Source: Rhizobiales bacterium Ga0077545
GTDB lineage: Bacteria > Pseudomonadota > Alphaproteobacteria > Rhizobiales > Methylopilaceae
DNA length: 64,000 nt
Assembly (NCBI GenBank): GCA_001464335.1
Contig: LNEV01000007.1
Location: forward strand, 1 to 64,000
Direction of reading: 5' to 3'
Below are positions 1 to 8,745 of the stretch, piece by piece. The notes under the pieces are model-generated. The model saw nothing but the letters and a program-made list of their open reading frames with translations, was not told the DNA's origin and did no database searches. The first letter of the stretch is position 1, and every line of letters begins with the position of its first letter. The position numbers and the translations under genes are program-made.

Positions 1-162
1 TGTTGGCATTACCAAACCACAGCCAACGCCGCCGCGGGAGCGGTCAATCTCCCGGCGTCCCGCGCGCCCCTCCAAAGGGGACCGGACTGCCCGCCGAGCC
101 GGAAGGCTCGCGCATTCCACTCTTCCCACGGAGGACGCTTTCGTGCGCCCTCATCCCACCAG

Positions 163-273
163 CCTCATCCTGAGCCGGACTCGCCGAAAGGCGAGCCGTG
201 TCGAAGGATCGGCAGCGAACTCCAAGCCCGTTGGCCATCCTTCGACACGCGCTGCGCGCGGCTCAGGATGAGG
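163..273. repeat. Imperfect intergenic palindrome
   Basis: Two nested pairs of perfect inverted arms are visible. The outer pair is 15 bp (163-177 with 259-273, CCTCATCCTGAGCCG and its complement) and the inner pair is 12 bp (198-209 with 237-248). Elements of this look (aggatgagg / cttcgacac) are dispersed between genes in many alphaproteobacterial genomes; that link is from memory. It would form a long hairpin if transcribed. The rest of 1-507 holds no gene that I can support. Confidence 0.75.
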
Positions 274-290
274 CCGCAAGATAAGCCCAC

Positions 291-313
291 CCCTCTCCTT
301 TTATGGGAGAGGG
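291..313. repeat. Short palindrome CCCTCTCC...GGAGAGGG
   Basis: Perfect 8-bp arms (291-298 and 306-313) surround a 7-nt loop. It follows directly after the larger palindrome and is probably a second dispersed intergenic element. It could act as a hairpin in RNA; there is no T-run typical of a terminator. Confidence 0.55.
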
Positions 314-507
314 AAACCGCGCTGAAGGTGAGGCGACAAGGAAAGGGCTCTCCATCAGTCCCCGCAAACACCCAAAAGGGCTTGAGGAAGCGGCGAAAAA
401 CCCTCACATGCAGGGCACGTTCCGCACCGCCGGGTTCTCCATCCGGCACCGACCCCAAGTCCCCGTCCCGGCGGACACACGACGACACCGAAAACAGGTT
501 CAGGACC

Positions 508-1041
508 ATGAGAGACCCCGCGACCGAAATCGCCCCCGGCACGATCCGCTTCGAACGTCACATGCCCGGCCCCATTCCGCGCATCTGGGATTATCTCACC
601 CATCCGACGATCCGCGGCCGCTGGCTTGCGACCGGCCCGATGGACCTGAAGGAAGGCGGCAAATACGAACTGCATTTCCGCCATGACGAGCTGACGCCGC
701 ACGCCGAAATCGCGCCGGAGAAATTCTCTTCGCCGAAGGGCGTCATCGTGCGCGGCGAGGTCGTCTCCTGCAAATTCCCGAACATGCTCACCCTCACCTG
801 GGAGCCCGGCGGCCCGCAGTCGAAGATCGGCATGGTGCTGACACAGCTTCAGGGGCAGATCCGCGCCTCGATCACCATCGAGGGCCTCGAGAGCCGGGAC
901 ATCCAGATCGAGACCGCCGCCCATTGGCACGCCCATCTGAACGTGCTTGAGGCGAAGTCCAACAATGTAATGGCGCCGCCGTTCTGGAAGCGCGTCGCCG
1001 AATATGAGGACGAATACCGCAAGCTGTTCGGCGCGGCCTGA
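508..1041 (+). CDS. SRPBCC (AHSA1-like) domain protein
   Basis: A 177-residue protein with the START/Bet v 1-like layout of the AHSA1 family: a first strand and helix (TIRFERHMPGPIPRIWDYLT), a 'RGRWLATGPMDLKEGG' segment, mid strands around LTLTWEPGG and a long C-terminal helix ending in EYRKLFGAA. Such proteins bind small hydrophobic ligands or act as Hsp90 co-chaperones, but the substrate cannot be told from sequence. I chose the ATG at 508 because CAGG lies just upstream and the conserved fold begins there; the frame is open further upstream only through repeat DNA. Its TGA directly abuts the stop of the convergent flagellar gene, so no separate terminator fits between them. Confidence 0.75.
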   Translation: MRDPATEIAPGTIRFERHMPGPIPRIWDYLTHPTIRGRWLATGPMDLKEGGKYELHFRHDELTPHAEIAPEKFSSPKGVIVRGEVVSCKFPNMLTLTWEPGGPQSKIGMVLTQLQGQIRASITIEGLESRDIQIETAAHWHAHLNVLEAKSNNVMAPPFWKRVAEYEDEYRKLFGAA

Positions 1042-4000
1042 TCAGGTGCGCGCGGGCGCGCCCGTTTCCGCCTTCGTCTCACCGGCTGGATCGACCTGCG
1101 GCGGCGTGTTCTCCGGATAGCGCTTGCGGTAGCTTTCGAGGAAGTTGCGGAACGTGTCCGCCACGGACGCCGCCGCCGCGATGCGGCCGAAATCGGCACT
1201 GCGCCTTGAGGAAGGTGCGGTCACCGTGTCGAACGCGATCTGTTCGGGCGTACCGGCCATTTTCCACGCGAATTTCTGGCGCAGACGGTCGAGCCCGAGC
1301 ACATCCTCCGACAGCGCATAGGCAATCCCCGCGCGCAGCACGTCCTGACGGGCGATCAGATCGAGCGGCTTGTCGCCCTTCCAGGCATCGCCGAGAACGA
1401 CTTCCAGCCCCTCGCCCGCCGGCTGCCAGCGCCGCGCCGACCATTGTATGTCCGCACGCAGGCGGCTGATCTCTTCGCCGGAATAGGCCGCGATCATTTC
1501 GAGCGCCAGATCCGGCCGCTGCATGTCCGACAGTGCCCGCGCCTCGAGAATGAGACGGCTGCGAACGAGATCCTCCGGAAGTCCCGCAAGGCGCGTCTCA
1601 TGCAGAAGATCGAGCGCGCGGTCGGGCTTTCGGTCCATCAGCTCGATGGCGGCGGCATGCGCGGCAACCTGCGCACGCGCCGCTCCGTTCAGACGATTAC
1701 GCACCTGATAGGACAGAAGATCGGCGGCCTGCGTCAGAAGATCGACCTGAACGAGGCGGTCGGCCAGTTTGCGGATCAGCTCGTCGCCCTTGTTGCCGGG
1801 CGGGGTCAGTTCCTTGAAGTCGTAGAAAAGCGCCACGCTCTCGATGTTCGGCGGCGCCGCATCCGGTCCCTCGGACAGGAACAGGCGCGCGAACTCGGAC
1901 GACATCTCCTCCTGCACGAAACGCGTCGACGGCGCGTCGGGATGATAGATCGCCGCCGTCTGCATGGCGGTGAACGCCTCGCGCCACTGCCCTTCTTCCC
2001 TGTGAAGATCGGCGAGACGCGCCAGCGCGTTTGCCTCCACCAAATCCCCGCGCCAATACGCCGTCAGTTCCTCCAGCTCCTTCACCGCCTCGGGACGCTC
2101 GATTTCCTTCATCGCATAGCGCAGATTCGTCGCGTAAAGACGGGCCTCCGCCTTGGCGATCTCGTCGTCCGATTCCAGCGCACGCCGATAGGCTTCGAGC
2201 GCCTGAGCATTCTGGCCGAAACCTTCGGCGATGCGCCCGCGCAGCACTTCCCGCTTCGCCTGATCCTCTTCGATGTCGAGATTGTCGAGCGCGTCCATCT
2301 GCGCCGCGGCCACCGCATAATCCTGCGCACCGACCGCGACTTTTGCGATCGCCTGGCGGAATATGCGTTGCAGATCGACCGGCATGGCCGGCAGCACCGC
2401 CTCGCCTTCGCGGAACGCTTCTCGGGCCAGCGCAACATTTCCAAGTCCGGCTTCCGCCACCATGCGCCAGAGCGCGGCCTCGCCCATATCGGCTAGCTCG
2501 CGGGCAGTGAGCAGTTCGGATGCTTCCTCGAACCGGCGCAGCATGATGAGCGAGACACCACGCAGGAGCTTCACATCTGGATCATCGCTCAGCGCGGTGG
2601 AATCCTTTTCCGCGACATCGAGAACGCCCTTGGCCTCGGCCGCATCGCCGTTCGCCAGATAAAACCGTGCGAGCTGCACGCGCGCCTTGGTGCGCTCGCC
2701 GACCTTCGACGTCGCCACGACCCGCTCGAGATCGTTGAACGTCTCGCGCGTCGCCATCTTGGCTTTGCGCCAGGCCTCAGCGGCAAACGGGCTGTCGCTG
2801 CGGAGTTCGACCGTGTCTCCCCCTTCGCCCGCGGGGGAATTGATCGTCAGCGTGAGGCCCTTGGCACGCGTGATGACGGCCGTGTTGTCCTCGACGAGGA
2901 ACGAAAGATCGTCCGCATTGGGTTTCACGACGAGCCCTTGCGCCGACGGAAGCACCGACAGATCGATCAGTTCACGGCCGCGCATGACACCGTAGGACGC
3001 ATCCCTCGTTGTCACCACACGAAGCGTGTCGCCGACGACGGGGTCGATGACTTCATGCATTCCGCCGGCATCTTGCATCCCGATTTCAAGCGCCGTGCGG
3101 CCATCCTTCAGGAAGGTCGTCCGGAAATCGAGCGGGCGCACGGGTTCAAGAATGTTTTCTCCAAGCGAGAGAACCCAGCTCTTGCCCGCAAGCGTCAGGC
3201 TGGCGAGCCTGGGCTCCGCCATGTGGATTGCAAGCGTGACGCCCTCCGGATTGACCGTTTTGCGGACAGCCGAAACGGCGCTGCGGGGCGCTTTCTCGAT
3301 CGCCGAGACATCGAAATCCTTCACGCCGTCGAACACGACGAAAAGCTGCGCGCCACGCACGAAGGCGGCGGCAGCCGGCAATTCCGAAAAGGGAAATGCA
3401 ATCTGAAGAAGCTTGTCGGTGGCATGTACGTCGACGCCCTGGCCCTCTTCCGCTGCTTTCGCTAGATCGGCCGCCGCCATGTCCTGTGCCGAGGTCTTGC
3501 CCGGGGCGTCGTTCAGAATTGTTTTGAGATCGGGCGCCGAAGGCGATTTTTCGGCCGGCTGCGCTTCGCCGACAATGTGCTTCGGCGGCACAGCATCGGC
3601 AACCGCGACCGCCTTATCGCCCGCCAATGCCGCCGCATTCTCCGAGGCAAGACGCGGTTCCGCCGTCACCACGGCCGTGGGCGCTTCATGAGGTTGCAAG
3701 ACCGGCGCGGGGTGTTCTTCGGGAGCCTTCGCAGCCATGTCGGCGCGGGGGGCATCGGCAACCGGCTTCGGCGCCGCCGCCGCGGGGCTCTGGCTCGGCG
3801 CAGCCGCAGCGGGCGTTCCGGGCGGAATGCCCGCCACCGGCGCCGGTGTCTTCGGCTCGGCCATGTCGACGACGAAGTCTTCTTCCTCCATGCGCCCGCG
3901 GACATGCTTGCCATCCGGAGCGCTGAAGCGCACGACCAGCGTATCGCCGGAAATCTTCGCGCTGAACGCGGTGATCTGCGGCGGCAGGGCTGCCCGTGCG

Positions 4001-4752
4001 GACGCGGCGTCGAACTGCGTATCGGCCGGAACCGTCAGCACGGCATGCGGCCCGTCATGCTCGAACTGGACATCGACGGGACGCGTGAAGGCGAAGGACA
4101 GACGGATATTATCAGGGTTGGAGCCGGGATTGAGCGTCATCGTGGCCGGCGGAGGATTTCTGGACCGCTCCAGTTCTTCCTTGGCTTTCTGCGCCTCGAG
4201 GGCGCGCCGCGTCAGCTCCGCCATGATCTCGGGCGGCAGCGGCGGAGGCATGCCCCTCCATGTGGCGGGCATGATGTCGACGAACAGTTTCTCGCCGGCC
4301 GCCATCGTATTGACCTTGACCGCACGGCTGAGCGCAAAACGCACCGCCATGCCGTCCGGATCGCGACGTGCCGCGGTGACGAAATGCGTCAGGCCCTGTT
4401 CGACGACAGCCACGCTGGCATCGACCGCTTTATCGAACGTGACGACAAGAATGCCGCTGGACACCACCGCTTCGGCGGCCGGGGTATCGGTGAAGGTGAA
4501 GACGATGCGCCCGAACCCGTCCTGCTCGGACGCTTCGACACTGGCCTCGGCCGCCCGTGCAGATGTGGGGGCAAAGCCTTCGCCGAGAAGACCGAGGATG
4601 CAGACCAGCCGCGCGAACGCCAAAAGGCCCGCCCCGGTCAGGCCGGGCCAAGCTTGCAATACACGTCGACGACTTCTGTCCTGTTTGTGTGGCAATGCCC
4701 CACCCCCGCATCCTGCGGCTCTCTCCTCAGATAGCCTCAGGCCGGTTAACAA
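1042..4752 (-). CDS. Large AMIN-like/TPR periplasmic protein of the flagellar operon
   Basis: A 1236-residue protein, last gene of the fliL-fliM-DUF6468-motE series. An N-terminal hydrophobic segment (about residues 40-68, ending SARAAEA) looks like a signal peptide. Residues of about 70-290 and 440-530 contain repeated beta-rich stretches (for example IRLSFAFTRPVDVQF and LLQIAFPFSELPAAAAF) that resemble AMIN or secretin-type domains. They are separated by an Ala/Pro-rich linker (about 290-430). The last 550 residues are helical repeats of the TPR kind. The start is TTG with GAGG five bases upstream; another TTG 31 codons in is possible. The position next to motE suggests a periplasmic role in motor or stator assembly, comparable in location to MotC of rhizobia, but I see no clear homology to a named protein. 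Confidence 0.7.
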   Translation of the reverse strand: MLTGLRLSEERAAGCGGGALPHKQDRSRRRVLQAWPGLTGAGLLAFARLVCILGLLGEGFAPTSARAAEASVEASEQDGFGRIVFTFTDTPAAEAVVSSGILVVTFDKAVDASVAVVEQGLTHFVTAARRDPDGMAVRFALSRAVKVNTMAAGEKLFVDIMPATWRGMPPPLPPEIMAELTRRALEAQKAKEELERSRNPPPATMTLNPGSNPDNIRLSFAFTRPVDVQFEHDGPHAVLTVPADTQFDAASARAALPPQITAFSAKISGDTLVVRFSAPDGKHVRGRMEEEDFVVDMAEPKTPAPVAGIPPGTPAAAAPSQSPAAAAPKPVADAPRADMAAKAPEEHPAPVLQPHEAPTAVVTAEPRLASENAAALAGDKAVAVADAVPPKHIVGEAQPAEKSPSAPDLKTILNDAPGKTSAQDMAAADLAKAAEEGQGVDVHATDKLLQIAFPFSELPAAAAFVRGAQLFVVFDGVKDFDVSAIEKAPRSAVSAVRKTVNPEGVTLAIHMAEPRLASLTLAGKSWVLSLGENILEPVRPLDFRTTFLKDGRTALEIGMQDAGGMHEVIDPVVGDTLRVVTTRDASYGVMRGRELIDLSVLPSAQGLVVKPNADDLSFLVEDNTAVITRAKGLTLTINSPAGEGGDTVELRSDSPFAAEAWRKAKMATRETFNDLERVVATSKVGERTKARVQLARFYLANGDAAEAKGVLDVAEKDSTALSDDPDVKLLRGVSLIMLRRFEEASELLTARELADMGEAALWRMVAEAGLGNVALAREAFREGEAVLPAMPVDLQRIFRQAIAKVAVGAQDYAVAAAQMDALDNLDIEEDQAKREVLRGRIAEGFGQNAQALEAYRRALESDDEIAKAEARLYATNLRYAMKEIERPEAVKELEELTAYWRGDLVEANALARLADLHREEGQWREAFTAMQTAAIYHPDAPSTRFVQEEMSSEFARLFLSEGPDAAPPNIESVALFYDFKELTPPGNKGDELIRKLADRLVQVDLLTQAADLLSYQVRNRLNGAARAQVAAHAAAIELMDRKPDRALDLLHETRLAGLPEDLVRSRLILEARALSDMQRPDLALEMIAAYSGEEISRLRADIQWSARRWQPAGEGLEVVLGDAWKGDKPLDLIARQDVLRAGIAYALSEDVLGLDRLRQKFAWKMAGTPEQIAFDTVTAPSSRRSADFGRIAAAASVADTFRNFLESYRKRYPENTPPQVDPAGETKAETGAPART

Positions 4753-4783
4753 AAGTGCCTCGAAATTTCGTGAATATCAGGGT

Positions 4784-5587
4784 TTATTGACCGGGCGCGC
4801 GGCTTTCGATCTTGGGCAGTTCGGTTGCGGCAGCCGGGGCGCTCGCCGCCGCGTTCTCCATCTGCTTGCGTGCCAGCGCCACCGTCAGCCGCTGGGCCAT
4901 ATCCGGCGTCATCTTGGCGATGATCTCGCCCGATTTCTTCGGGTTCATCTGGGTTGTCAGGTCGACGAGGACCTTGAGGTCGAGCCCGTCGAAGATCGCG
5001 GCAGCCTGCTTCGGCTTCATGTTCTCGTACATGGTGACGAGATCCTTCAGGCGCGCATCTTCCTCGGCCTTTTTCGCGGCCTGTACGGCTGAGATCCGCT
5101 CTTCCGTGCTTTTGAGCGTCGCAAGCTCGCCTTCAAGCTTCTGCTCGGCGGCGCGCAGAAGGCTTTCGCGCAGATCGAGTTCCTGCGCACGTCCATCGAG
5201 CTCCTGGCGGCGGCTCTGGAGACGGTCGAGCAACGCGCGCTCGGATGCCGACATGTCGGCCGGCGGTGGCGGCTCGACGGGTTTTACTTCGGCCGGCGCC
5301 TCGGTGACCGCCTCTCCTGCCTGCTCGGCATCGGCAGCGGGTTCCGCCGCAGTCTCCGGCTCTTCTTTCTTCGGAGGAAGACTGCCGGTGACGATGGGAT
5401 CGTAATAGGAGGTGCCCGGCGCGCGCGACACCGCAAGCGGCCGGTAGGTCGCCTCGACCACGCGATGGGGCGGCTGCACCGTCTCTGCCTCGAATGCGTA
5501 GTGACCGCCCGTCACCAACCCCGCTGCTTTCAGTACAAGCAGCAGGCCGGCTCCTGTCATCACGAGCGGCAGAACGCGTATCTTCAT
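4784..5587 (-). CDS. motE: MotE-like flagellar motor protein
   Basis: A 267-residue protein with one N-terminal membrane segment (about residues 5-25), a Pro/Glu-rich periplasmic linker, a coiled coil (about 100-180, rich in RQELDGRAQELDLRE-type heptads) and a C-terminal domain of the MgtE intracellular N type (VTMYENMKPKQAAAIFDGLD ... KKSGEIIAKMTPDMAQRL). This combination is that of MotE, the alphaproteobacterial periplasmic chaperone of the stator-associated protein MotC. It starts 5 nt after the stop of the DUF6468 gene and precedes the TPR gene, so it is surely in the fliL operon. Confidence 0.85.
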   Translation of the reverse strand: MKIRVLPLVMTGAGLLLVLKAAGLVTGGHYAFEAETVQPPHRVVEATYRPLAVSRAPGTSYYDPIVTGSLPPKKEEPETAAEPAADAEQAGEAVTEAPAEVKPVEPPPPADMSASERALLDRLQSRRQELDGRAQELDLRESLLRAAEQKLEGELATLKSTEERISAVQAAKKAEEDARLKDLVTMYENMKPKQAAAIFDGLDLKVLVDLTTQMNPKKSGEIIAKMTPDMAQRLTVALARKQMENAAASAPAAATELPKIESRAPGQ

Positions 5588-5592
5588 CCGGG

Positions 5593-6039
5593 TCAGGCCG
5601 CCGACTGGCGCTCCTGGTTGCGACGCACGAAGGCCTGAGCTGCCGCAAGCGTCGAGGACGGGCGCGGCGCCTGCGTATTGGCGGGCGGCTGGTCAGGGCG
5701 AAGCGGTCCCGGGCGGGCGGCGGTGGCGATCATGGCGATACGCCTTACCACATCTTCGCCCAGCGCTGTCTGCTCCGTAATGTGACGCGAGATCGCTTCG
5801 GCATGGCTGAGGCGTTCCCCGAGCGCCGCGTCGCAATCGTGCACCGCCTGTTTCAGTCCCGAAATGGCACGCCCCGCAATGTCCGTCGCCGTCACAAGCT
5901 CGGAAATCGTCGCCTTCAGCACGCTTTCATCCGCGCGCAATTTCATCAGCCGGCGGTTCAGCAACCAGCAATAACCGATCGTCATGACAAGCAGAACCGC
6001 CACCATGAGCTCGATCATCAAAGCAATCCCGTTCCCCAT
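5593..6039 (-). CDS. DUF6468 membrane protein of the fliL-fliM operon
   Basis: A 148-residue protein with one N-terminal transmembrane helix (IALMIELMVAVLLVMTIGYC), a helical middle part that may form a coiled coil (LMKLRADESVLKATISELV ...), and a polar Pro-rich tail. The start codon overlaps the fliM stop (TAATG), so translation is coupled to fliM. The layout fits the uncharacterised DUF6468 family found beside fliM in alphaproteobacteria; I know of no established function. Its location between the switch protein and MotE suggests a motor-associated inner-membrane protein. Confidence 0.75.
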   Translation of the reverse strand: MGNGIALMIELMVAVLLVMTIGYCWLLNRRLMKLRADESVLKATISELVTATDIAGRAISGLKQAVHDCDAALGERLSHAEAISRHITEQTALGEDVVRRIAMIATAARPGPLRPDQPPANTQAPRPSSTLAAAQAFVRRNQERQSAA

Positions 6040-7202
6040 TACGGTGTCTCCCTCTGAGTCTCAGCGGACTCGAAAATCGCCATTGTTGTACGCGAACGCC
6101 GCACGGGCCTGGCGACCTGCACGGCGACATTTTCGCCGGCGCGCCCCATTGTCCCCTGCGTCACAAGAAAATCTCCGCAGCGCAGCTCGACCAGACTGTC
6201 CGACCGGACATCGAGCATCAGCGTGTCACCGACATTCAGCTCCATGATCCGCTTCAGCGGCATAAGGCGTTCATACAGAACCGCCTTGACGTCGATTTCC
6301 GCACTCCAGATTTCGGTCGCCAGATGGCCTTCCCATGTGGCGTCACGGCCGAACTTCTCGCCCATGAAGCCCTGAAGCAGGACATCACGGATCGGCTCGA
6401 TCGTCGCATAGGGCAACAGAAAATCGAATGTACCGCCCCGATCCTCCATGTCGATCCGCAGCTTGACCAGGATTGCGGCATTGGCCGGACGTGCGATCGC
6501 TGCGAATCGCGGGTTTGTTTCCAGCCGGTCGATGTGGAAATTGACCGGTGAGAGCGGCTTGAAGGCCTGTATGGCGTCGACGAGCACAAGCTCGATCATG
6601 CGCTTGACGAGGCTGGTTTCGATCGTTGTGTAGGGACGTCCTTCGACCCGCATCGGGCCGACGCCGCGACGCCCGCCGAGCAGCACGTCGATGATCGAAT
6701 AGATCAGCGAGCTGTCGACGGTGACGATGCCGAAATTGTCCCACGGATCGGCCTTGATGACCGCGAGGATGGCCGGAAGCGGGATCGAATTCAGATAATC
6801 GCCGAACCGCACCGATGTGATCTGGTCGAGCGAAACTTCGACATTGTCCGAGGTGAAATTGCGAAGCGAGGTCGTGAGCAGCCGCACGAGACGGTCGAAC
6901 ACGATTTCGAGCATCGGCAGGCGTTCATAAGACACCATCGCCGAATCGATGATGGCGCGAATGCCCGAATGCTGGTTGAGCGACAGTTCATCCAGATTGA
7001 AGCCGAGAAGGCTGTCGATCTCTTCCTGGTTGAGAACGCGGTCGGCGCCGCCACGCGAATTGGACGCGACAACGTTCGAGCCGCCATCGAGCATCGCGGC
7101 CCAGCCCGCGGCCATGTCCTCCGGATTGTCGCCGCCGGCGCCCTGCTCCGCGAGCGCGGCGCCCCATTCGGCGGCAATATCGATGTCTTCCTCGTCGGCC
7201 AT
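6039..7202 (-). CDS. fliM: Flagellar motor switch protein FliM
   Basis: A 387-residue C-ring protein that binds CheY-P and transmits the signal to FliG. The CheY-binding segment LNQEEIDSLLGF lies near residue 57 instead of at the N-terminus. It is followed by the CheC-like middle domain with GGRRGVGP and the C-terminal SpoA domain (ELNVGDTLMLDVRSDSLVELRCGDFLV). The first 55 residues carry two similar short pieces (DIAAEWGAALAE and DMAAGWAAMLD). fliL ends 6 nt upstream and the next gene overlaps by one base. Confidence 0.95.
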   Translation of the reverse strand: MADEEDIDIAAEWGAALAEQGAGGDNPEDMAAGWAAMLDGGSNVVASNSRGGADRVLNQEEIDSLLGFNLDELSLNQHSGIRAIIDSAMVSYERLPMLEIVFDRLVRLLTTSLRNFTSDNVEVSLDQITSVRFGDYLNSIPLPAILAVIKADPWDNFGIVTVDSSLIYSIIDVLLGGRRGVGPMRVEGRPYTTIETSLVKRMIELVLVDAIQAFKPLSPVNFHIDRLETNPRFAAIARPANAAILVKLRIDMEDRGGTFDFLLPYATIEPIRDVLLQGFMGEKFGRDATWEGHLATEIWSAEIDVKAVLYERLMPLKRIMELNVGDTLMLDVRSDSLVELRCGDFLVTQGTMGRAGENVAVQVARPVRRSRTTMAIFESAETQRETP

Positions 7203-7208
7203 GATCGA

Positions 7209-7715
7209 TTATTGAACCAGAAGTTCCTTGAAGAGGATGGCATCGACCTTGGCGGGGAAAATGGCCTGGTTGATGCGGCGGAGAAGTTCTTCCCTGAGCC
7301 TGTACAGACCTGCCGATCCGTCGAGATCTTCCGGCCGCATCTCGCGCACATGCGTCTGGAACGTGTCGGTGAGACGCGGCATGAGCGGGGTCACGGCTTC
7401 GACCGTCTTCTGATCGGACACTTCGAGCGCGATTTTCAGTTTGAGATATTTCGGCCGATCCGCCGGCGCGACGAGATTGACGAGCATGTCGGGCATGTCG
7501 ACGAAAAGAACCGGCTTCTTTTCCTCCTCGGCATGCACCGCCGAGTCCGTGTCGGACGAACCGCCAAGGAACATGTAGGCACCACCACCGGCACCAAGAA
7601 GCACAACGACACCACCGGCGATCATAAGAAGCTTCTTATTGCCGAGAATGCCTTTGGCCTTGGCGTTGCCTGGTGCTTCGCCTTCGACCTCGCCCGCTGC
7701 CTCGGTATTGGCCAT
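7209..7715 (-). CDS. fliL: Flagellar basal-body protein FliL
   Basis: A 168-residue single-pass membrane protein that surrounds the stator and supports torque. It has a short cytoplasmic N-terminus, one membrane helix (about residues 27-50, LLMIAGGVVVLLGAGGGAYMF) and a periplasmic FliL domain starting at KPVLFVDMPDMLVNLV. I chose ATG at 7715 (MANTEAAGEV); a TTG 12 nt further upstream is in frame. It is the first gene of the minus-strand operon and is divergent from flgF across a 270-bp regulatory region. Confidence 0.93.
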   Translation of the reverse strand: MANTEAAGEVEGEAPGNAKAKGILGNKKLLMIAGGVVVLLGAGGGAYMFLGGSSDTDSAVHAEEEKKPVLFVDMPDMLVNLVAPADRPKYLKLKIALEVSDQKTVEAVTPLMPRLTDTFQTHVREMRPEDLDGSAGLYRLREELLRRINQAIFPAKVDAILFKELLVQ

Positions 7716-7772
7716 CTCTCGTCCCAACCCAGCCGAGCCCGCTTTGCAGGCCCTACAGCGAGAATCTTTACG

Positions 7773-7787
7773 TTAAAAATGGTTAAC
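7773..7787. promoter_or_regulatory. CtrA-like box between fliL and flgF
   Basis: TTAA-N6-TTAAC on the plus strand (7773-7776 and 7783-7787); read toward fliL it gives GTTAACCATTTTTAAC, with the extended TTAACCAT half-site. The CtrA consensus known from Caulobacter is TTAA-N7-TTAA, so the spacing here is one base short. In Caulobacter the fliLM promoter is a CtrA target, which makes the position meaningful. Inference only. Confidence 0.45.
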
Positions 7788-7796
7788 AACCTCTTT

Positions 7797-7820
7797 CGAC
7801 GGGCAAAATTTGCCGGGTCG
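7797..7820. promoter_or_regulatory. FlbD/ftr-like palindrome upstream of flgF
   Basis: The core GGCAAA-A-TTTGCC (7802-7814) is a perfect palindrome, framed by CGAC (7797) and GTCG (7820). The same 13-bp core type occurs upstream of flgI and flgE in this window. The core lies 172 bp before the flgF start, as expected for an enhancer of a sigma-54 promoter. The identification as an FlbD site rests on similarity to the CGGCAA-type ftr elements of Caulobacter as I recall them. Confidence 0.55.
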
Positions 7821-7902
7821 TTTTTGCCGGGGCAGCCGAAATTTCTGTCGAAATTTCAACGCACTCTATGGTTTCCCATTGGTAAATAACGGTTTTCCGC
7901 TC

Positions 7903-7918
7903 TGGCACGGAGCGTGAA
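7903..7918 (+). promoter_or_regulatory. Possible sigma-54 promoter of flgF (weak -12)
   Basis: TGGCACG at 7903-7909 is a perfect -24 element, but the -12 position (7914-7917) reads GTGA in place of TTGC, so GC is GA. It lies about 70 bp before the flgF start. The -24 match and the upstream palindrome argue for it; the -12 mismatch argues against. Confidence 0.35.
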
Positions 7919-7985
7919 TTGCTTATGGGGTCCGGGCATCGGGAAGGATGAACGGACAACATCGCAACGCGAAGGGGGAAGCTTC

Positions 7986-8735
7986 GTGGAAAACACTCTG
8001 CTCGTGGGATTGTCCCGTCAGGTCGCGCTGCGTCGTGAACTCGATGTCGTGGCCAACAATCTCGCCAATATCGGCACCGCCGGCTTCAAAGGCCAGGACA
8101 TGGTGTTCCGCGAATATCTGATGCCGGTCGCCAGCGCCGAAACGTTTCCGCGCGGCTCCGACCGCCGCCTTTCCTATGTCGAAGATCGCTCGACGTGGCA
8201 GAACTTCAAGTCCGGTCCCGTGCTGACGACCGGCAACCAGCTCGACGTCGCCATTGCCGGCGATGCCTTCTTCGCGGTCGAAACGCCGAACGGCGTGCGT
8301 TACACGCGCAACGGCCAGTTCCAGCTCGACGCGCAGGGCCGCCTCGTCACCAACGAAGGCTTCCCAATCCTCGGCAATGGCGGGCAGATCCAGTTCGCCG
8401 ACGAAGAGACCGATATCACGATCGGCAATGACGGGACGATCTCGACGGCCGAGGGCCCGCGCGGCCGCCTGCTCCTGACCCAGTTCGACAACAATCAGCA
8501 GCTTGTGTCGGAAGGTTCGAGCTTTTTCCGCGCCGACATCCCCGGCCGCGAACTCGCCCCGGGCGAGGTACGTACGGTCCAGTACGCGGTGGAAAAATCC
8601 AATGTCGAGCCGATCGTCGAAACGACCCGGCTCATCGAATTGTCGCGGTCCTATCAGTCGCTCGCACAGATGATGCAGCGCGGCGATGAACTGAGGCGCT
8701 CTGCGATCGAACGTCTCGCCGACGTGCAGGCCTGA
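7986..8735 (+). CDS. flgF: Flagellar proximal rod protein FlgF
   Basis: A 249-residue rod protein exported by the flagellar type III system. The N-terminal axial motif is clear (LVGLSRQVALRRELDVVANNLANIGTAGFKG) and the C-terminal axial helix ends with IELSRSYQSLAQMMQRGDELRRSAIERL. I chose the GTG at 7986, preceded by a GGGGG stretch 7 nt upstream, because conservation starts at MENTLLVGLSRQ; a GTG at 7914 would add 24 residues without conservation. First gene of flgF-flgG-flgA-flgH. Confidence 0.93.
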   Translation: MENTLLVGLSRQVALRRELDVVANNLANIGTAGFKGQDMVFREYLMPVASAETFPRGSDRRLSYVEDRSTWQNFKSGPVLTTGNQLDVAIAGDAFFAVETPNGVRYTRNGQFQLDAQGRLVTNEGFPILGNGGQIQFADEETDITIGNDGTISTAEGPRGRLLLTQFDNNQQLVSEGSSFFRADIPGRELAPGEVRTVQYAVEKSNVEPIVETTRLIELSRSYQSLAQMMQRGDELRRSAIERLADVQA

Positions 8736-8745
8736 GGAGAAAACA

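Noticed and set aside
268..507. N-terminal extension of the SRPBCC protein
   Set aside because: The frame is open, but it runs through the palindromic repeats and shows no conservation; the ATG at 508 fits the family.
1..507. tRNA or small RNA gene in the first 500 bases
   Set aside because: No cloverleaf, no CCA-type end and no promoter-terminator pair could be found; the hairpins are explained by the palindromes.
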